The notes under the pieces: generated by a model
Told to the model about the DNA's origin: nothing
The model's database searches: none
Seen by the model: only the letters and a program-made list of their open reading frames with translations
Translations under genes and position numbers: made by a program
In this document: positions 34,001-45,036 of the stretch, piece by piece
Layout of the letters: every line of letters starts with the position of its first letter
Numbering within the stretch: the first letter of the stretch is position 1
NCBI RefSeq assembly: GCF_000004075.3
Contig: NC_026656.2
Span: 16,502,607 to 16,566,606 of the forward strand
Direction of reading: 5' to 3'
Origin: Cucumis sativus
Lineage: Eukaryota; Streptophyta; Magnoliopsida; Cucurbitales; Cucurbitaceae
Length of the DNA stretch: 64,000 nucleotides

Positions 34001-36408
34001 TCAGTTAAATTGGCAGTCCCCAACACTGAAGTTGACCCTAAATTAGTCCCAGAAATTAATGGGATGGATCTGAATGTCTTGTTCAATGATGAAGATATTC
34101 TCCCTATTAAAATTCCCCTGGATTTGCCTAAAGATTTAGTGTCTATAGTCGGCGATTGTGGAATCATTCTGGCTTAAATTAGATGTGCAACTGCCTTTTC
34201 CTCCTCCCAGTCATTATTAAGGTTGTCTCCTGGAACACTAAGGGTTTGAACGACTCCTCTAAACGTGCAGCACTTAAAAAATTCATCAACAATTGTAGTC
34301 ATGATTCAAGAATCTAAGAAGGATACCTTGAACTCGGCTTTTATAAAATCATTGTGGAGTTCTAAGGATATTGGCTGGGATTATGTGGCTTCTGTTGGAT
34401 CTTCTGGGGGAATTCTTACCATGTGGGACAGCAGTAAAATATCTGTAACAGAGGTCATTAAAAGACGCTTCTCTTTGTCAATCAAATGCCTCACTTTGTG
34501 CAAAAAGGTTTGTTGGATCACAAATGTCTATGGCCCTTGTGGTTGCAAAGAAAGGAAATTGGTTTGGCCCGAATTGTCTTCCTTAGCTGATTGTTCGGCC
34601 GTGGCCTGGTGCATAGGTGGGAATTTTAATATCACTCGTTGGGCCCAGGAAAGATTTTCTTTTGGCAGAAGTACTAGAGGAATGTCATTATTCAATAAGT
34701 TTATTGACATGGTTTCTCTCATGGAAATTCCATTGCAAAATGGAAGGTTCACTTGGTCTAGAGACGGTAGTTCTCCTTGAAGATCATTATTAGACACATT
34801 CTTCATAAATCAGATGTGGGATGTTTGTTTTGAAAATTCTCGGGTTTCTCGAAAAGCACGCATCTTCTCGGATCACTTTCCTTTATTCTTGGAGGCTGGT
34901 TCTTTTCTTTGGGGTCCCTCTCCTTTTCGGTTTTGTAACAGCTGGTTGGTGTCCAGTGATTCTAATCAGATTATTGTTGAAACAGTGAGCAACTCTAACT
35001 TCCAGGGATGGGCTGGTTTCATTCTTCATGAGCAGTTGAGATCAGTTAAATTGGCAGTAAAAGCTTGGAATATTGCTGCGCAAGCTAAGGTAAAAAAAAA
35101 AACAGAGAAATCCTTGATGTCAAAATTAGAAAAATATGATTTTGTGGCTGAGTTGATTGGATTAAATCAAGAAGAGTTGAATTCTAGAGCTGCTTTGCAA
35201 GCGGAATTACTTAGTATTTATCAAAATGAAGAGCGTAATTTTATTCAGAAGAGTAAACTCAATTGGCTTTCTTTGGGTGATGAGAATACGGGCTTCTTCC
35301 ACCGCTTTCTAAATGCGAATAAAAGAAGGAACCTCATAACTGAATTAAAAGATGATGATGGGGTTGTCTCGACTTCATTCCGCGACATTGAAAGGCTTGT
35401 GCTGGAATTTTTTGAGTCACTTTATACCAGAATTCCGGGGGACAGATTCATCCCTATTAACAGTAATTGGTCTTGTGTTTCCTCAATTCAGAATGAGGCT
35501 CTTGTTACCCAGTTTTCAGTGGAGGAGATCTTTAAGGCATTAAAGGCACTTGGCAACAATAAAGCTCCGGGCCCGGATGGCTTCACAGTGAAGTTCCTAA
35601 TCACCCAATGGTCTATTTTCAAGGATATCTTCAAATCACTAATGTCTGATTTCCACAGAAATGGAAGATTAAATGCTTGCATCCAAGAAAACTTCATTTG
35701 TTTAGTGCAGAAAAAAGAGAATGTGACTCTAGTCAAGGATTTCCGTCCAATCAGCCTTACTACGTTAGCATACAAGGTCGTCGCAAAGGTTTTATCTGAA
35801 CGTCTAAAACAAGTTATGGATGCAATTATAAGCCCCACTCAAAGCGCCTTTATTGAAGGTAGGCAAATTCTTGACCCAATATTAATTGCTAACGAGGCCG
35901 TGGAAGATTATAGGGCAAAACGGAAAAAAGGATGGATTTTAAAACTTGACTTGGAAAAAGCCTTTGATAGGGTGAATTGGAACTTTTTAGAAAAAAATTT
36001 ATCTTTGAAAAAGTTTAGTTCCAAATGGATATCATGGATAATGGGCTGCCTAAAAAATCCAAAGTATTCAGTCTTCATCAATGGTAAGCCTAGAGGCCGG
36101 ATAACAGCATCTAGAGGTATCCGCCAAGGGGACCCCCTCCCCCTTTTTATTCCTCCTAGTAAGTGAGGTTTTAGGAGAAATCATAAACAAGCTTCATATT
36201 AACAGCCAGTTTGAAGGTTTCCTTGTTGGCAAAGACTTGATCCACCTCCCTTTGCTTCAATTTGTCGATGATACTCTTCTCTTTTGTAAGTATGATGTGA
36301 AGATGCTCCTTAAACTTTAAAACGTCATTAGATTATTCGAATGGTGTTCGGGCAGAAAGTAAACTGGGAAAAATCAGCCCTTAGCGGCGTTAATGTGGGA
36401 GAGGAAGA
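31033..36408 (+). repeat. Gypsy+LINE composite, copy 2 (5.38 kb)
   Basis: Partner of 15879-21247. Flanks differ on both sides. This copy extends naturally on both sides, into an LTR and primer-binding site on the left and into more LINE on the right, so it looks like the less truncated version. Confidence 0.97.
31052..34009 (+). pseudogene. Ty3/Gypsy element A, gag to RNase H (copy 2)
   Basis: Gag is open from ATG 31052 to TGA 31622-31624, covering the coiled N-terminus and the core (RYFQIHKLSESEKMTVSIIS, FDGAALDWYKSHEDREPF). The TGA stands where an arginine codon is expected (RLIV-stop-FRSS). A second frame, 31688-32119, reaches CFRCEE and a TGA in the zinc knuckle. RT and RNase H follow as in copy 1, with extra small indels near 33193 and 33440. 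Integrase is missing. Copy 2 lacks copy 1's cluster of indels in gag, so it is the better template for describing the family. Confidence 0.93.
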
Positions 36409-36730
36409 TTTGTTTCAAAGCAAATCTGATAGGGTGCAAGGTAGAAAAGCTTCCGATTATATATTTAGGTCTCCCTTTGGGAGGCTACCCTCGACAAAAG
36501 TCTTTTTGGCAACCAGTCATTGATCGAATTCACAAGAAACTTGAAAGGTGGAAAAAGATATAACATCTCTAGAGGCGGAAGACAAACCTTATGCAACTCA
36601 GTTCTGTTAGCCTTCCTACATACTACCTACTTTATTTTCTATACCTGAAAATGTGGCTGCCTCTTTGTTAAAGTGAGTTTTTTGGAGTGAAGGAAAAGGT
36701 CTGCAATACTGCTTGAAAGACAGGGGAAGC
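34010..36730 (+). pseudogene. L1-type LINE ORF2 (copy 2)
   Basis: The endonuclease part is at 34214-34780 and RT at 34814-36166. The frame here reads through YSVFINGKPRGRITASRGIR before breaking in the QGDP motif. The active-site segment FVDDTLLF is in another frame near 36260. Beyond the point where copy 1 stops (36408), LINE coding continues: GLPLGGYPRQKSFWQPVIDR and KLERWKRYNISRGGRQTL occur across several frames up to about 36620. Decay continues to about 36730. The zinc-binding domain is not seen. Confidence 0.92.
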
Positions 36731-36739
36731 AGAAGATTG

Positions 36740-36925
36740 GTGTTCTATATTCTGGTTTGCTTATTAGTATTTTGTTTGTTTAGAATTTTGGATTAGGAGG
36801 TTTTCTTTGTTTGATGTTTGTGAATTATATGTAACGTGACTCATTTTCTGAGGTTCACGTTTGCTTATGTTGTAAGTTGTGTTTGAATTATCAATATAAT
36901 AGAAACATACATCAGTGTTCTATCA
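36740..36925 (+). mobile_element. Gypsy LTR fragment
   Basis: AT-rich sequence ending CAGTGTTCTATCA at 36925, the same terminal type as the other LTRs here, and directly followed by Gypsy protease sequence. The left end (TGATAG) is absent. Confidence 0.6.
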
Positions 36926-37367
36926 GGATGTCATCCTTGGAATGCAATGGCTGCACACGTTGGGGTAACTGAAGTGGATTGGCGGAAACTCACTTTAACT
37001 TTCATACAAAATGAAAAGAATGTTGTTATAAGGGGTGACCCGAGTTTGACAAAGACTAGAGTGAGTCTGTAACACATGATGGAGACATGGACACCATCTG
37101 ATTAAGGTTTCTTGACAAAATGTCGAGCTATGGAGGGAGGAATGACATTTACCGAACTATATGGAATTGATGATGTTCCTACATTTCAAAGTTACTACCA
37201 GCAGACAATTTTGGCTATCCTAAAAATCCAGCAACAAAGAAGTGGAAGTGCTTGTTAGTTGGAAAGGAATACCACCTCATGAGGCTACATGGGAAATGTG
37301 ATGATTTTACACAAAAGCTTCCTCATTTCCCACCTTGAAACAAGGTGTCTTTGGAGAGGGAGAGTAA
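36926..37367 (+). pseudogene. Internally deleted Gypsy: protease piece fused to C-terminal tail
   Basis: It starts with DVILGMQWLHT-type protease sequence in mixed frames, then RGDPSLTKTRVSL, MEGGMTF and ELYGIDDVPT. It then jumps to the polyprotein end (EVLVSWKGIPPHEATWEM), the chromodomain-like tail. A purine tract (GGAGAGGGAGAG) follows and the LTR starts at 37368. RT, RNase H and integrase are deleted. The fragment is closest to element A by sequence of the protease part. Confidence 0.8.
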
Positions 37368-37788
37368 TGATAGACCACCAATTGCAATACAATATAGCAG
37401 AAGAAAGACAAGTGGAATTGCACGTGCACAGGTGATGGAATTGGAGGAAGTGGAAACCACCTTAGTGGGGACAACAGTTAGTTACAGGGGGAGGTTAAAA
37501 GGGAGAGATGGAAGGAAAGATGGGGGTTGGTTAATCAGTTTCTGGAAGTGGAGGGGCTGTATTTTCTGGAGAGCAGAATTACAGAAGTTGTTCAGTTACT
37601 TTAATCTTAGAAAGTGTTTTCCATTATCCTAAACTACTTTTGATGTTTGAATGTTTTATTTTATACTTGGTTATTGTCTGTAATAGTACTTGTTTGTTCG
37701 GTGTTTTCAAGACTGGTTTGAGTATTGTATTCTGTAATAGTTTGGTTGCTTAATGAACAAATAAGAACCATTACTTGGTGTTCTATCA
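37368..37788 (+). mobile_element. Complete Gypsy 3' LTR (421 bp)
   Basis: It begins TGATAGACC after a polypurine tract and ends GTTCTATCA, giving the inverted terminal sequence TGATAGA/TCTATCA. This is the most complete LTR of its family in the window. Bases from 37474 onward recur at 23471-23785. Confidence 0.88.
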
Positions 37789-37859
37789 GCTTCTCAATCA
37801 AGCATACACATCTCAATAAGGTATTATACATGCAATCAAACAATCACAACATACATACC

Positions 37860-38870
37860 ATTTACTCAAAACGACCTAAAACATGCTCAAAACGACCTAA
37901 AACGTGCTCAAAACGTGTCTAACTTTCACTGCAACTTTCAAAACGACCTAAAACAGCTTACGTGCAGGTTCGTAACTCATAACCTACGAAAAAAGTTCAA
38001 ATATTGTGAAAAAAGCACTACAAGACCCAAAATGGCAACCAAGTGTGTAAGTGCAACAAACTTAGTTCAAACCAACCTAAAACGTGCTCAAAACGTGTCT
38101 AGGTATTACTTGAGTTTTCAAAACGACCTAGCAAATCCTAAGGGTAAGTTCGTAACTCATAATCTACCGAAAAGGTTGAAAAAAGCATTTCAAGACCAAA
38201 AATGACAACCATGTGTGTAAGTGCAACAAACTCAATCTAACCTAAAATGTATTCAAAACGTGTGTAAGTATCACTTGAATTTTCAAAACGACCCAGCAAT
38301 GCTTAAGTGTAAGTTTGTAACTCACAACCTACCAAAATTTCAAAAAGTGTGAAAAAAGTACTTCAAGACCCAACATGTCAATCAAATGTGTTTAAAACTT
38401 AGTGTCAAACCAACCTAAAACGAGTTCAAAACGTGTCTAAGTATCACTTGAACTTTCAAAACGACCTAAAAAAGCTTACGTGTAGGTTCGTAACTCATAA
38501 CCTACGAAAAAAGTTCAAAATAGAGTGAAAAAAGCACTACAAGACCCAAAATGGCAACCAAGTGTGTAAGTGCAACAAACTTAGTTCAAACCAACCTAAA
38601 ACATGCTCAAAACGTGTCTAGGTATTACTTGAGTTTTCAAAACGATCTAGCAAATCCTAAGTGTAAGTTCGTAACTCATAATCTACCAAAAAGGTTGAAA
38701 AAAGCATTTCAAGACCAAAAATGACAACCAAGTGCAACAAACTCAATCTAACCTAAAATGTATTCAAAACGTGTGTAAGTATCACTTGAATTTTCAAAAC
38801 GACCAAGCAATGCTTCAGTGTAAGTTTGTAACTCACAACCTACCAAAATTTCAAAAAGTATGAAAAAAGT
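37860..38870. repeat. Satellite array 4, cut by Gypsy integrase
   Basis: It matches the first part of array 1 and, together with the LTR before it, forms a duplication of 23471-24868 at 37474-38870. It stops abruptly inside a monomer at 38870, where GypB integrase begins. Confidence 0.93.
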
Positions 38871-39604
38871 TGTCAATCGAGGGGTGGAGACGTATCTAGG
38901 GTGTTTTTCTATGAACACACCTAAACAATTGGTTAAATGGCTAGCTTGGGCTGAATTAAGCTATAATACAACAGTCCGTACAGCCACATTCATGACCCCC
39001 TTCGAGGCCCTCTATGGGCGACCACCCCCCCTCTATATTACCATATGTGAAGGGCTCGAGCCGGGTGAATGATGAAGTAGACCATTTGATGAAAGAAAGA
39101 GATGAAATTTTTGGGCGTTTTGAAGGCCAATTTACTGAAAGACAGCAGCGAATGGTCAAATATGCTAATGCTAAAAGACGGGAGGTGCAGTTTGAGGTTG
39201 AGGTTCATGATTGGGTTTATGTGAAGTTACGCCCTTACCGACAGTCCTCTCTCAGCCGTTTTAAGCACTCCAAATTGGCCCCAAGATTCATTGGTTCATT
39301 TATGATCGTGGCACGAATTCGTTTCGTTGCATACCGTTTGGCCCTTCCCAAGGAATCGCTTATACACCCGGTCTTTCATGTTTCTGTTCTTCGCAAGGTC
39401 GTGGGTTCAAACAGGCCATTATTCCCAATTTCAAAAGATTTGGCTGCTGATTTGTCTATGCAAGTGTCTCCGGTAGAAGTATTGGGAGTTCGCAAAACAA
39501 TAGAAAAGGAGGACAACTTAGAAGTTTTGATCCGTTGGAGTGAGGGGACACTTGAAAGTGCAACGTGGGAACAAGCTGCTCTTATTCAAGAATCAGTTTC
39601 CTGA
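38871..39604 (+). pseudogene. GypB integrase C-terminus and chromodomain-like tail (extra copy)
   Basis: Frames at 38860-39072 and 39014-39604 cover the region after the third catalytic residue of integrase. Visible are ELSYNTTVRTATFMTPFEAL, YGRPPP, WVYVKLRPYRQSSL, LIHPVFHVSVLR and the tail LIRWSEGTLESATWEQAALI. Small indels split it near 39020 and 39110. It corresponds to 41833-42558. It lacks the integrase catalytic centre, and satellite DNA lies where that should be. Confidence 0.9.
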
Positions 39605-39646
39605 ATTCCACCTTGAGGACAAGGTGGCTATTTGGGGGGCGGGTAA

Positions 39647-39829
39647 TGATAGACCTCCCATAGTAAAGGTGTATTCCCGTAGAGACAAGAATAGGAAGAA
39701 GAAAGAATGATTGAGAGTTAGTTGATATTTTTCTATTTGTGTGGGCCCTTAGGAATGTGTTTGTTAGAGTGGGGCCAAGTATTTTGTTATTTCTCTGAGC
39801 AATTACTTAAGGGTCTTTAGTGGGAGGGT
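39647..39829 (+). mobile_element. GypB 3' LTR, left part
   Basis: A G-rich polypurine tract (GGGGGGCGGG) precedes TGATAGACCTCCC at 39647. The LTR is cut near 39829 where a piece of the UPL7/kinesin region is joined. Confidence 0.82.
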
Positions 39830-40177
39830 AAGGAATTCAAAAAACATGACAGCTATCCTAATTGGTTGAAAATGAGAAAAAGAAAGTTAGCCAGACAACC
39901 TGTTTGGACTACAAAGCCAGCAGATATGATTCCTCAAATTTGACCATTCACTCTCCATACTCTACAAGTCTTCAAGCACATGATGCTGCCTACTTTCAGA
40001 TGAGCAACATCATTCCGATCTTAACAGTCAGAAGAGCAAATCAAATCAATCCTAGCATATTCACAAATCACAACTAAAAAGTACAAACATTACAAAATAA
40101 AACATGCAGCGATATCAACAAGCATTCTGATAAATAATTAGCCAATTAATTGACATTACAAAATAAATAAAGAAAAA
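39830..40177. repeat. Translocated copy of the 45575-45922 segment
   Basis: 348 bp nearly identical to 45575-45922, same orientation. It lies between a broken GypB LTR and GypB RT. The 71-residue open frame in it (39862) shows no domain; the segment looks like intron or intergenic DNA from the gene-fragment region. Confidence 0.93.
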
Positions 40178-40205
40178 CAAGCATTCTGATATTTTTCTAT
40201 TTGTG
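40176..40205. other. Templated filler at a rearrangement junction
   Basis: Bases 40176-40190 repeat 40117-40131 (15 bp). Bases 40187-40205 repeat 39723-39741 of the nearby LTR (19 bp). The two overlap by four bases. GypB RT follows from 40204-40206 onward. Confidence 0.85.
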
Positions 40206-42558
40206 CGGGCAGCCGATGTTCACAAAACAGCGTTTCGAACCCACGAGGGGCCCTATGAATTCCTTGTGATGCTGTTTGGGTTGAAACGCTTCGGCAACAT
40301 TCCAATCAATCATGAGTGATGTTCTTCGCCCATATTTACGCAAGTTTGTTTTGGTTTTCTTTGATGACATCTTAATTTACAGCAAGTCCTTGGACGAGCA
40401 TTTGCACCAATTGGCAATGGTTTTGGAAACTCTAGTAGCTCATCAACTGGTAGCCAACTTTAAAAAATGCCAATTTGCGGTTGACAAATTTGAATACTTG
40501 GGCCATGTTATTTCTTCAGAGGGGGTGGCAGCGGATCCAACAAAAATAGAAGCGATGGTTAAATGGCCAGCACCCAAGAACGTGAAGGAGCTAGGTGGGT
40601 TTTTTGGGGCTAACGGGGTATTATCGGAAATTCGTTGCAAACTACGGTTCTATTGTGCTGCCCCCCTTGACACAACTGTTAAAAAAAGGTAACTTTAAGT
40701 GGAATGAGACGACCGAGAACGCATTTCAGCAGTTAAAAGTCAGCAATGATGTCTGTCCCGATGCTAGGTATTCCTGATTTTTCACAAAGTTTTGTGCTGG
40801 AAACTGATGCTTCGGGTGTGGGTATTGGGGCTGTCCTAATGCAAAATCAACGACCAGTGGCCTTTTTCAGTCAAGCTTTACCTATTACCCATAGGTTTAA
40901 GGCTGTTTATGAACGGGAGCTTATGGCAATAGTGCTGGCTGTTCAAAAATGGCGACCATATCTATTGGGTAAGCCTTTTGTGGTGCGTACAGATCAGAAA
41001 AGTTTGAAGTTTCTTCTTGAACAACGGGCTATCGGGGAGAATATCAGAGATGGATCGCTAAACTATTGGGGTATGATTTTGTGATTGAGTACAAGAAAGG
41101 ATTGGAAAACAAAGCGGCCGATGCCTTATAGAGATTACCACCGGTATTTGAATTGGGCCTCGTAAGTATTGTGGGCGGCTAAACCCTTCGGTTTTCATCG
41201 ATCAAGTGGCTGGAAATGAATCTCTTAACAATATTCGATTATCCTTGATAAATGGACAGCCAGCTCCAGATGGATATTTGCTACAAGGAGGAGGATTCAC
41301 CTAATATTACTTTATTATTAGCTGAGTTCCATAACAGCCCGATAGGGGGACATCATGGTGCATTGAAAACATATCAAAGGCTAGCAAGGGAGGTATATTG
41401 GCGAGGTATGAAAGCCCATATCCGCACCTATGTTGCTGAATGTTCCGTGTGTCAGCAAGCCAAATACTTGTCTTTAACTCCGGCTGGTTTCCTTCAAGCA
41501 TTACCCATTCCGGACCGTGTGTGGGAAGATATTAGTATGGATTTTATTGAGGGCCTCCCCAAATCCGAGGGTTATGATGTTATATTGGTAGTTGCGGATC
41601 TTCTTTCCAAGTATGCACATTTCATCCCCTTGAAACATCCATTTGGTGCAAAAGTGTTGCTGCTGTTTTTATGCGAGAGATTATTCGTTTGCATGGATGC
41701 CCCTGAAGTATAGTGTCGGATCGTGATCGTATTTTCACAAGTCTATTATGGGAAGAGTTGTGGAGGTTGTTGGAAACTCAGTTGAGATGAAGCACCACTT
41801 ACCACCCCCAAACAGATGGTCAAACGGAAGTTGTCAATCGAGGGGTGGAGACGTATCTAGGGTGTTTTTCTATGAACACACCTAAACAATGGGTTAAATG
41901 GCTAGCTTGGGCTGAATTAAGCTATAATACAACAGTCCGTACAGCCACATTGATGACCCCCTTCGAGGCCCTCTATGGGCAACCACCCCCCTCTATATTA
42001 CCATATGTGAAGGGCTCGAGCCGGGTGAATGATGAAGTAGACCATTTGATGAAAGAAAGAGATGAAATTTTGGGCGTTTTGAAGGCCAATTTACTGAAAG
42101 CACAGCAGCGAATGGTCAAATATGCTAATGCTAAAAGACGGGAGGTGCAGTTTGAGGTTCATGATTGGGTTTATGTGAAGTTACGCCCTTACCGACAGTC
42201 CTCTCTCAGCCGTTTTAAGCACACCAAATTAGCCCCAAGATTCATTGGTTCATTTATGATTGTGGCACGAATTCGTTTCGTTGCATACCGTTTGGCCCTT
42301 CCCAAGGAATCGCTTATACACCCGGTCTTTCATGTTTCTGTTCTTCGCAAGGTCGTGGGTTCAAACAGGCCATTATTCCCAATTTCAAAAGATTTGGCTG
42401 CTGATTTGTCTATGCAAGTGTCTCCGGTAGAAGTATTGGGAGTTCGCAAAACAATAGAAAAGGAGGACAACTTAGAAGTTTTGATCCGTTCGAGTGAGGG
42501 GACACTTGAAAGTGCAACGTGGGAACAAGCTGCTCTTATTCAAGAAACAGTTTCCTGA
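40206..42558 (+). pseudogene. Ty3/Gypsy element B, RT middle to end (copy 2)
   Basis: RT starts in mid-domain, just before [15 protein letters not shown], and has the readable active site [12 protein letters not shown]. RNase H has ETDASGVGIGAVL. Integrase has the HH-CC finger, then the first Asp in SMDFIEGLPKSEGYD. Its second Asp is in SDRDRIFTS (about 41717, other frame). The Glu follows PQTDGQTE (about 41820). A chromodomain-like tail ends at TGA 42558. Frameshifts fall near 40590-40690, 41100 and 41700. Bases 40204-41557 repeat 22118-23470. This is the most complete 3' half of GypB here. Confidence 0.93.
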
Positions 42559-42600
42559 ATTCCACCTTGAGGACAAGGTGGCTATTTGGGGGGCGGGTAA

Positions 42601-42860
42601 TGATAGACCTCCCATAGTAAAGGTGTATTCCCGTAGAGACAAGAATAGGAAGAAGAAAGAATGATTGAGAGTTAGTTGGTATTTTTCTATTTGTGTGGGC
42701 CCTTAGGAATGTGTTTGTTAGAGTGGGGCCAAGTATTTTGTTATTTCTCTAAGCAATTACTTAAGTTTCTTGAGTGGAAGGGTATGGGTATCTTGATTTT
42801 GGTATAGACTCTCATTAGAGAAGTGTGTAGAGATTGGGGAGCTCTCAAATCCTCCCCCAC
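42601..42860 (+). mobile_element. GypB 3' LTR, left part (second copy)
   Basis: It starts TGATAGACCTCCC after GGGGGGCGGG, as at 39647. No TCTATCA end is seen; Copia-like sequence begins near 42863. Confidence 0.8.
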
Positions 42861-42862
42861 AG

Positions 42863-43115
42863 TTGATAAATAAAATTTTGGCTAAAGCCTTGACAAAAGC
42901 TAATGTAGAACATCCCCCTTCTTTATGTTTCTTGAGTTTTATCCTAGAGGAGGTGTTTGAATTACCATTTTTATAGTTTAGGATTAGTTATTTGAATTAA
43001 CAATTTTGTATCTTGAGTTAGTTATAAGTAAACTAACTCAACCCCAAGTTAGTTTAACAACTCTTGTAATCTCCAGCCTATAAAAAGGCTTCTCATTTTC
43101 ATTAATAAATGATAA
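42863..43115 (+). pseudogene. Copia RNase H end and 3' LTR fragment
   Basis: A short frame has KILAKALTKANVE, the usual end of Copia RNase H (pattern LAD.LTK). CTAGAGGAGG precedes TGTTTGAATTACC at 42954, a plausible polypurine tract and LTR start. The segment ends near 43110 after CTATAAAAAGGCTTCTC and an A run. No other part of this element is seen. Confidence 0.55.
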
Positions 43116-43450
43116 AAAAAAAGGCATTATACATAAAGATTTCCTAGCTTTGCAATTACAGCATCAAAAGCAATGTACAGTTCAGATGAGACTTTATTCC
43201 AGTATAGAGTAGCTCTGTAATTGCAGATCAAGAAAGTGAATGTAGCATGGAAATCCCAAATTCAACATTTGGAAGTTAGCAATTGACAATCTCATTAGTA
43301 GGCAGTGCACCCATAATAAAATGTAAGATTTTTAGAACCCTAAAAATTCAAGTAACTTGCAACTAGTCATTGTCATGACCATCAATACTACGATTAGTGG
43401 ATCAGCACAAAATACAAAACAGTAAGACAGTAAATCTTTAAAAACCTTAC
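43116..43450. other. No gene recognised
   Basis: This lies on the 3' side of the HECT gene fragment, where further HECT exons would be expected. I do not find them. Confidence 0.4.
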
Positions 43451-45036
43451 TTCTGTTTTAACTTGCTCAAGAAGAATGTTGCAAAAAGTATATCAACAAG
43501 AGTTCCTTCAAACATGACCTACAGGAAGAAGGGTAAAACAACAACATCCTGTCAAAAATCATTTAATGTGATTGAGATCTTTTAGCATGACTGCTTGAGA
43601 ACTTTTAGCACAACCGGGCAGCAACTTCAATAACAGAAAAACATGCATAATGTAGGAAGACAGCAGATTTCAAATTATGACATTGTATTTATGAATGTCA
43701 GGCGATACATTAATGTTCCAAAATTCAACCAAAGTATGGGGTGAAAGATATATAAAATCTTCCACGATAAGGCCAAGACCAGGATATCCTTATCCAAAAA
43801 AAGAAAAAACTAATCAACCAAAGTAAATTCCATGTATGATTGGGAATTATGGCCATACCTTTGCCAAAAGAACTTCGAGGAAATGGAAAAACTGGAGATG
43901 TTGCTCATGTATCATTCCCGAACCAGGATTGGGGTAGAGCAAATGGTCAGCAATTTGCTGGATTACCAAGCAGAAAATAACTTATATTAGAAAAAATGAA
44001 CAATACATACCCACATATTACTGAAATTTTATGAAAAGATTTCAAGCAACCAATTTTTATATTGAAATGTGATCTCACAACTATTTTTATTTTGAAAAGC
44101 GATTTCAAACAACTATGGCTGTCTCATCACGCTTCATGTTATCCAATAATACTACAGGATTAACAAAGCCATGCCATGCTAATAATAAGGAATGTCGTGA
44201 TAACCTTAAATAAACCATACTGCACGTCAAAGGCTGCCTGTAATGTTCTCCATGACATCTTTAAAAATACCACCACCATCAATTCCTGCCTCCTCAACTC
44301 CAAATTCATTAACAAAAGACACACGTATCTGCATGCAGAAAAGTGAAGCAATTGACCCAACACAAACAAGAAAAAACTAATAAACAATTACAAGTAACTC
44401 TGCAACTATAGGATGCAGAAAGGGAAGGGGTCGTTTTCACGAGGGCAAAGAAAAAGATAGAAAAAAGTAAGATAACAATTTCATTTTTCATAAATCATGG
44501 AAGTCTGAAATTACCGATCCTTGAAGATCAACTTCAGACAATGCACTCATCTGACTGAAAGCATCTTCCAATATATGATTTCGTCGAATTCTAAACCGGT
44601 TTCTGGCAAAAACAGCAAGAGATCCATTCCTTTGCCTAGCTGCTGCTAGTTGTGTCTGTGAAATGAGTTATAGAGAAAGTAACCATAAATAAAAAATATC
44701 TTACATATTTCTATAACTAACAGTCGTCCAAGAAATTCAATATTGTGGATAAGGAAACCAAAAAAATAACTTGCTTACAGTGAAAATCTTAACCCTGCTA
44801 GTAAACGGTACTAAAAAGGGAACTCGCTTGTGTATATCATTTGCTCTGGTATTTTCTATCACTGCCTACAAAGAAACAAGGCCAAGTAAATAATTAGAAT
44901 TACGATCAGATAGCAGGTCGTTAGAACCAAAACATTCATTGAGAACAATTACCTGTGAAATGAAATAATCATTCATCGCGTCAGCATGGAAGTCACTGGG
45001 TGGTGTAAACTGCCGTCTATTGTTCCAGTCTTGCAA
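43451..45036 (-). pseudogene. UPL7: HECT E3 ubiquitin ligase fragment (UPL7-type), six exons
   Basis: Six minus-strand exons with GT/AG borders run in order. 45036-44953 has QFTPPSDFHADAMNDYFISQ. 44865-44779 has VIENTRANDI. 44655-44515 has RRNHILEDAFSQMS. 44328-44205 has VNEFGVEEAGIDGGGIFKD. 43957-43859 has DHLLYPNPGSGMIHEQHLQF. 43518-43451 has FEGTLVDILFATFFLSKLKQ. This spans the region before and into the HECT N-lobe of UBE3C-like ligases. The catalytic-cysteine C-lobe and the N-terminal half are missing. Exon 44328-44205 lacks two bases after MENIT, shifting the frame. The fragment is therefore non-coding as it stands. Confidence 0.88.
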
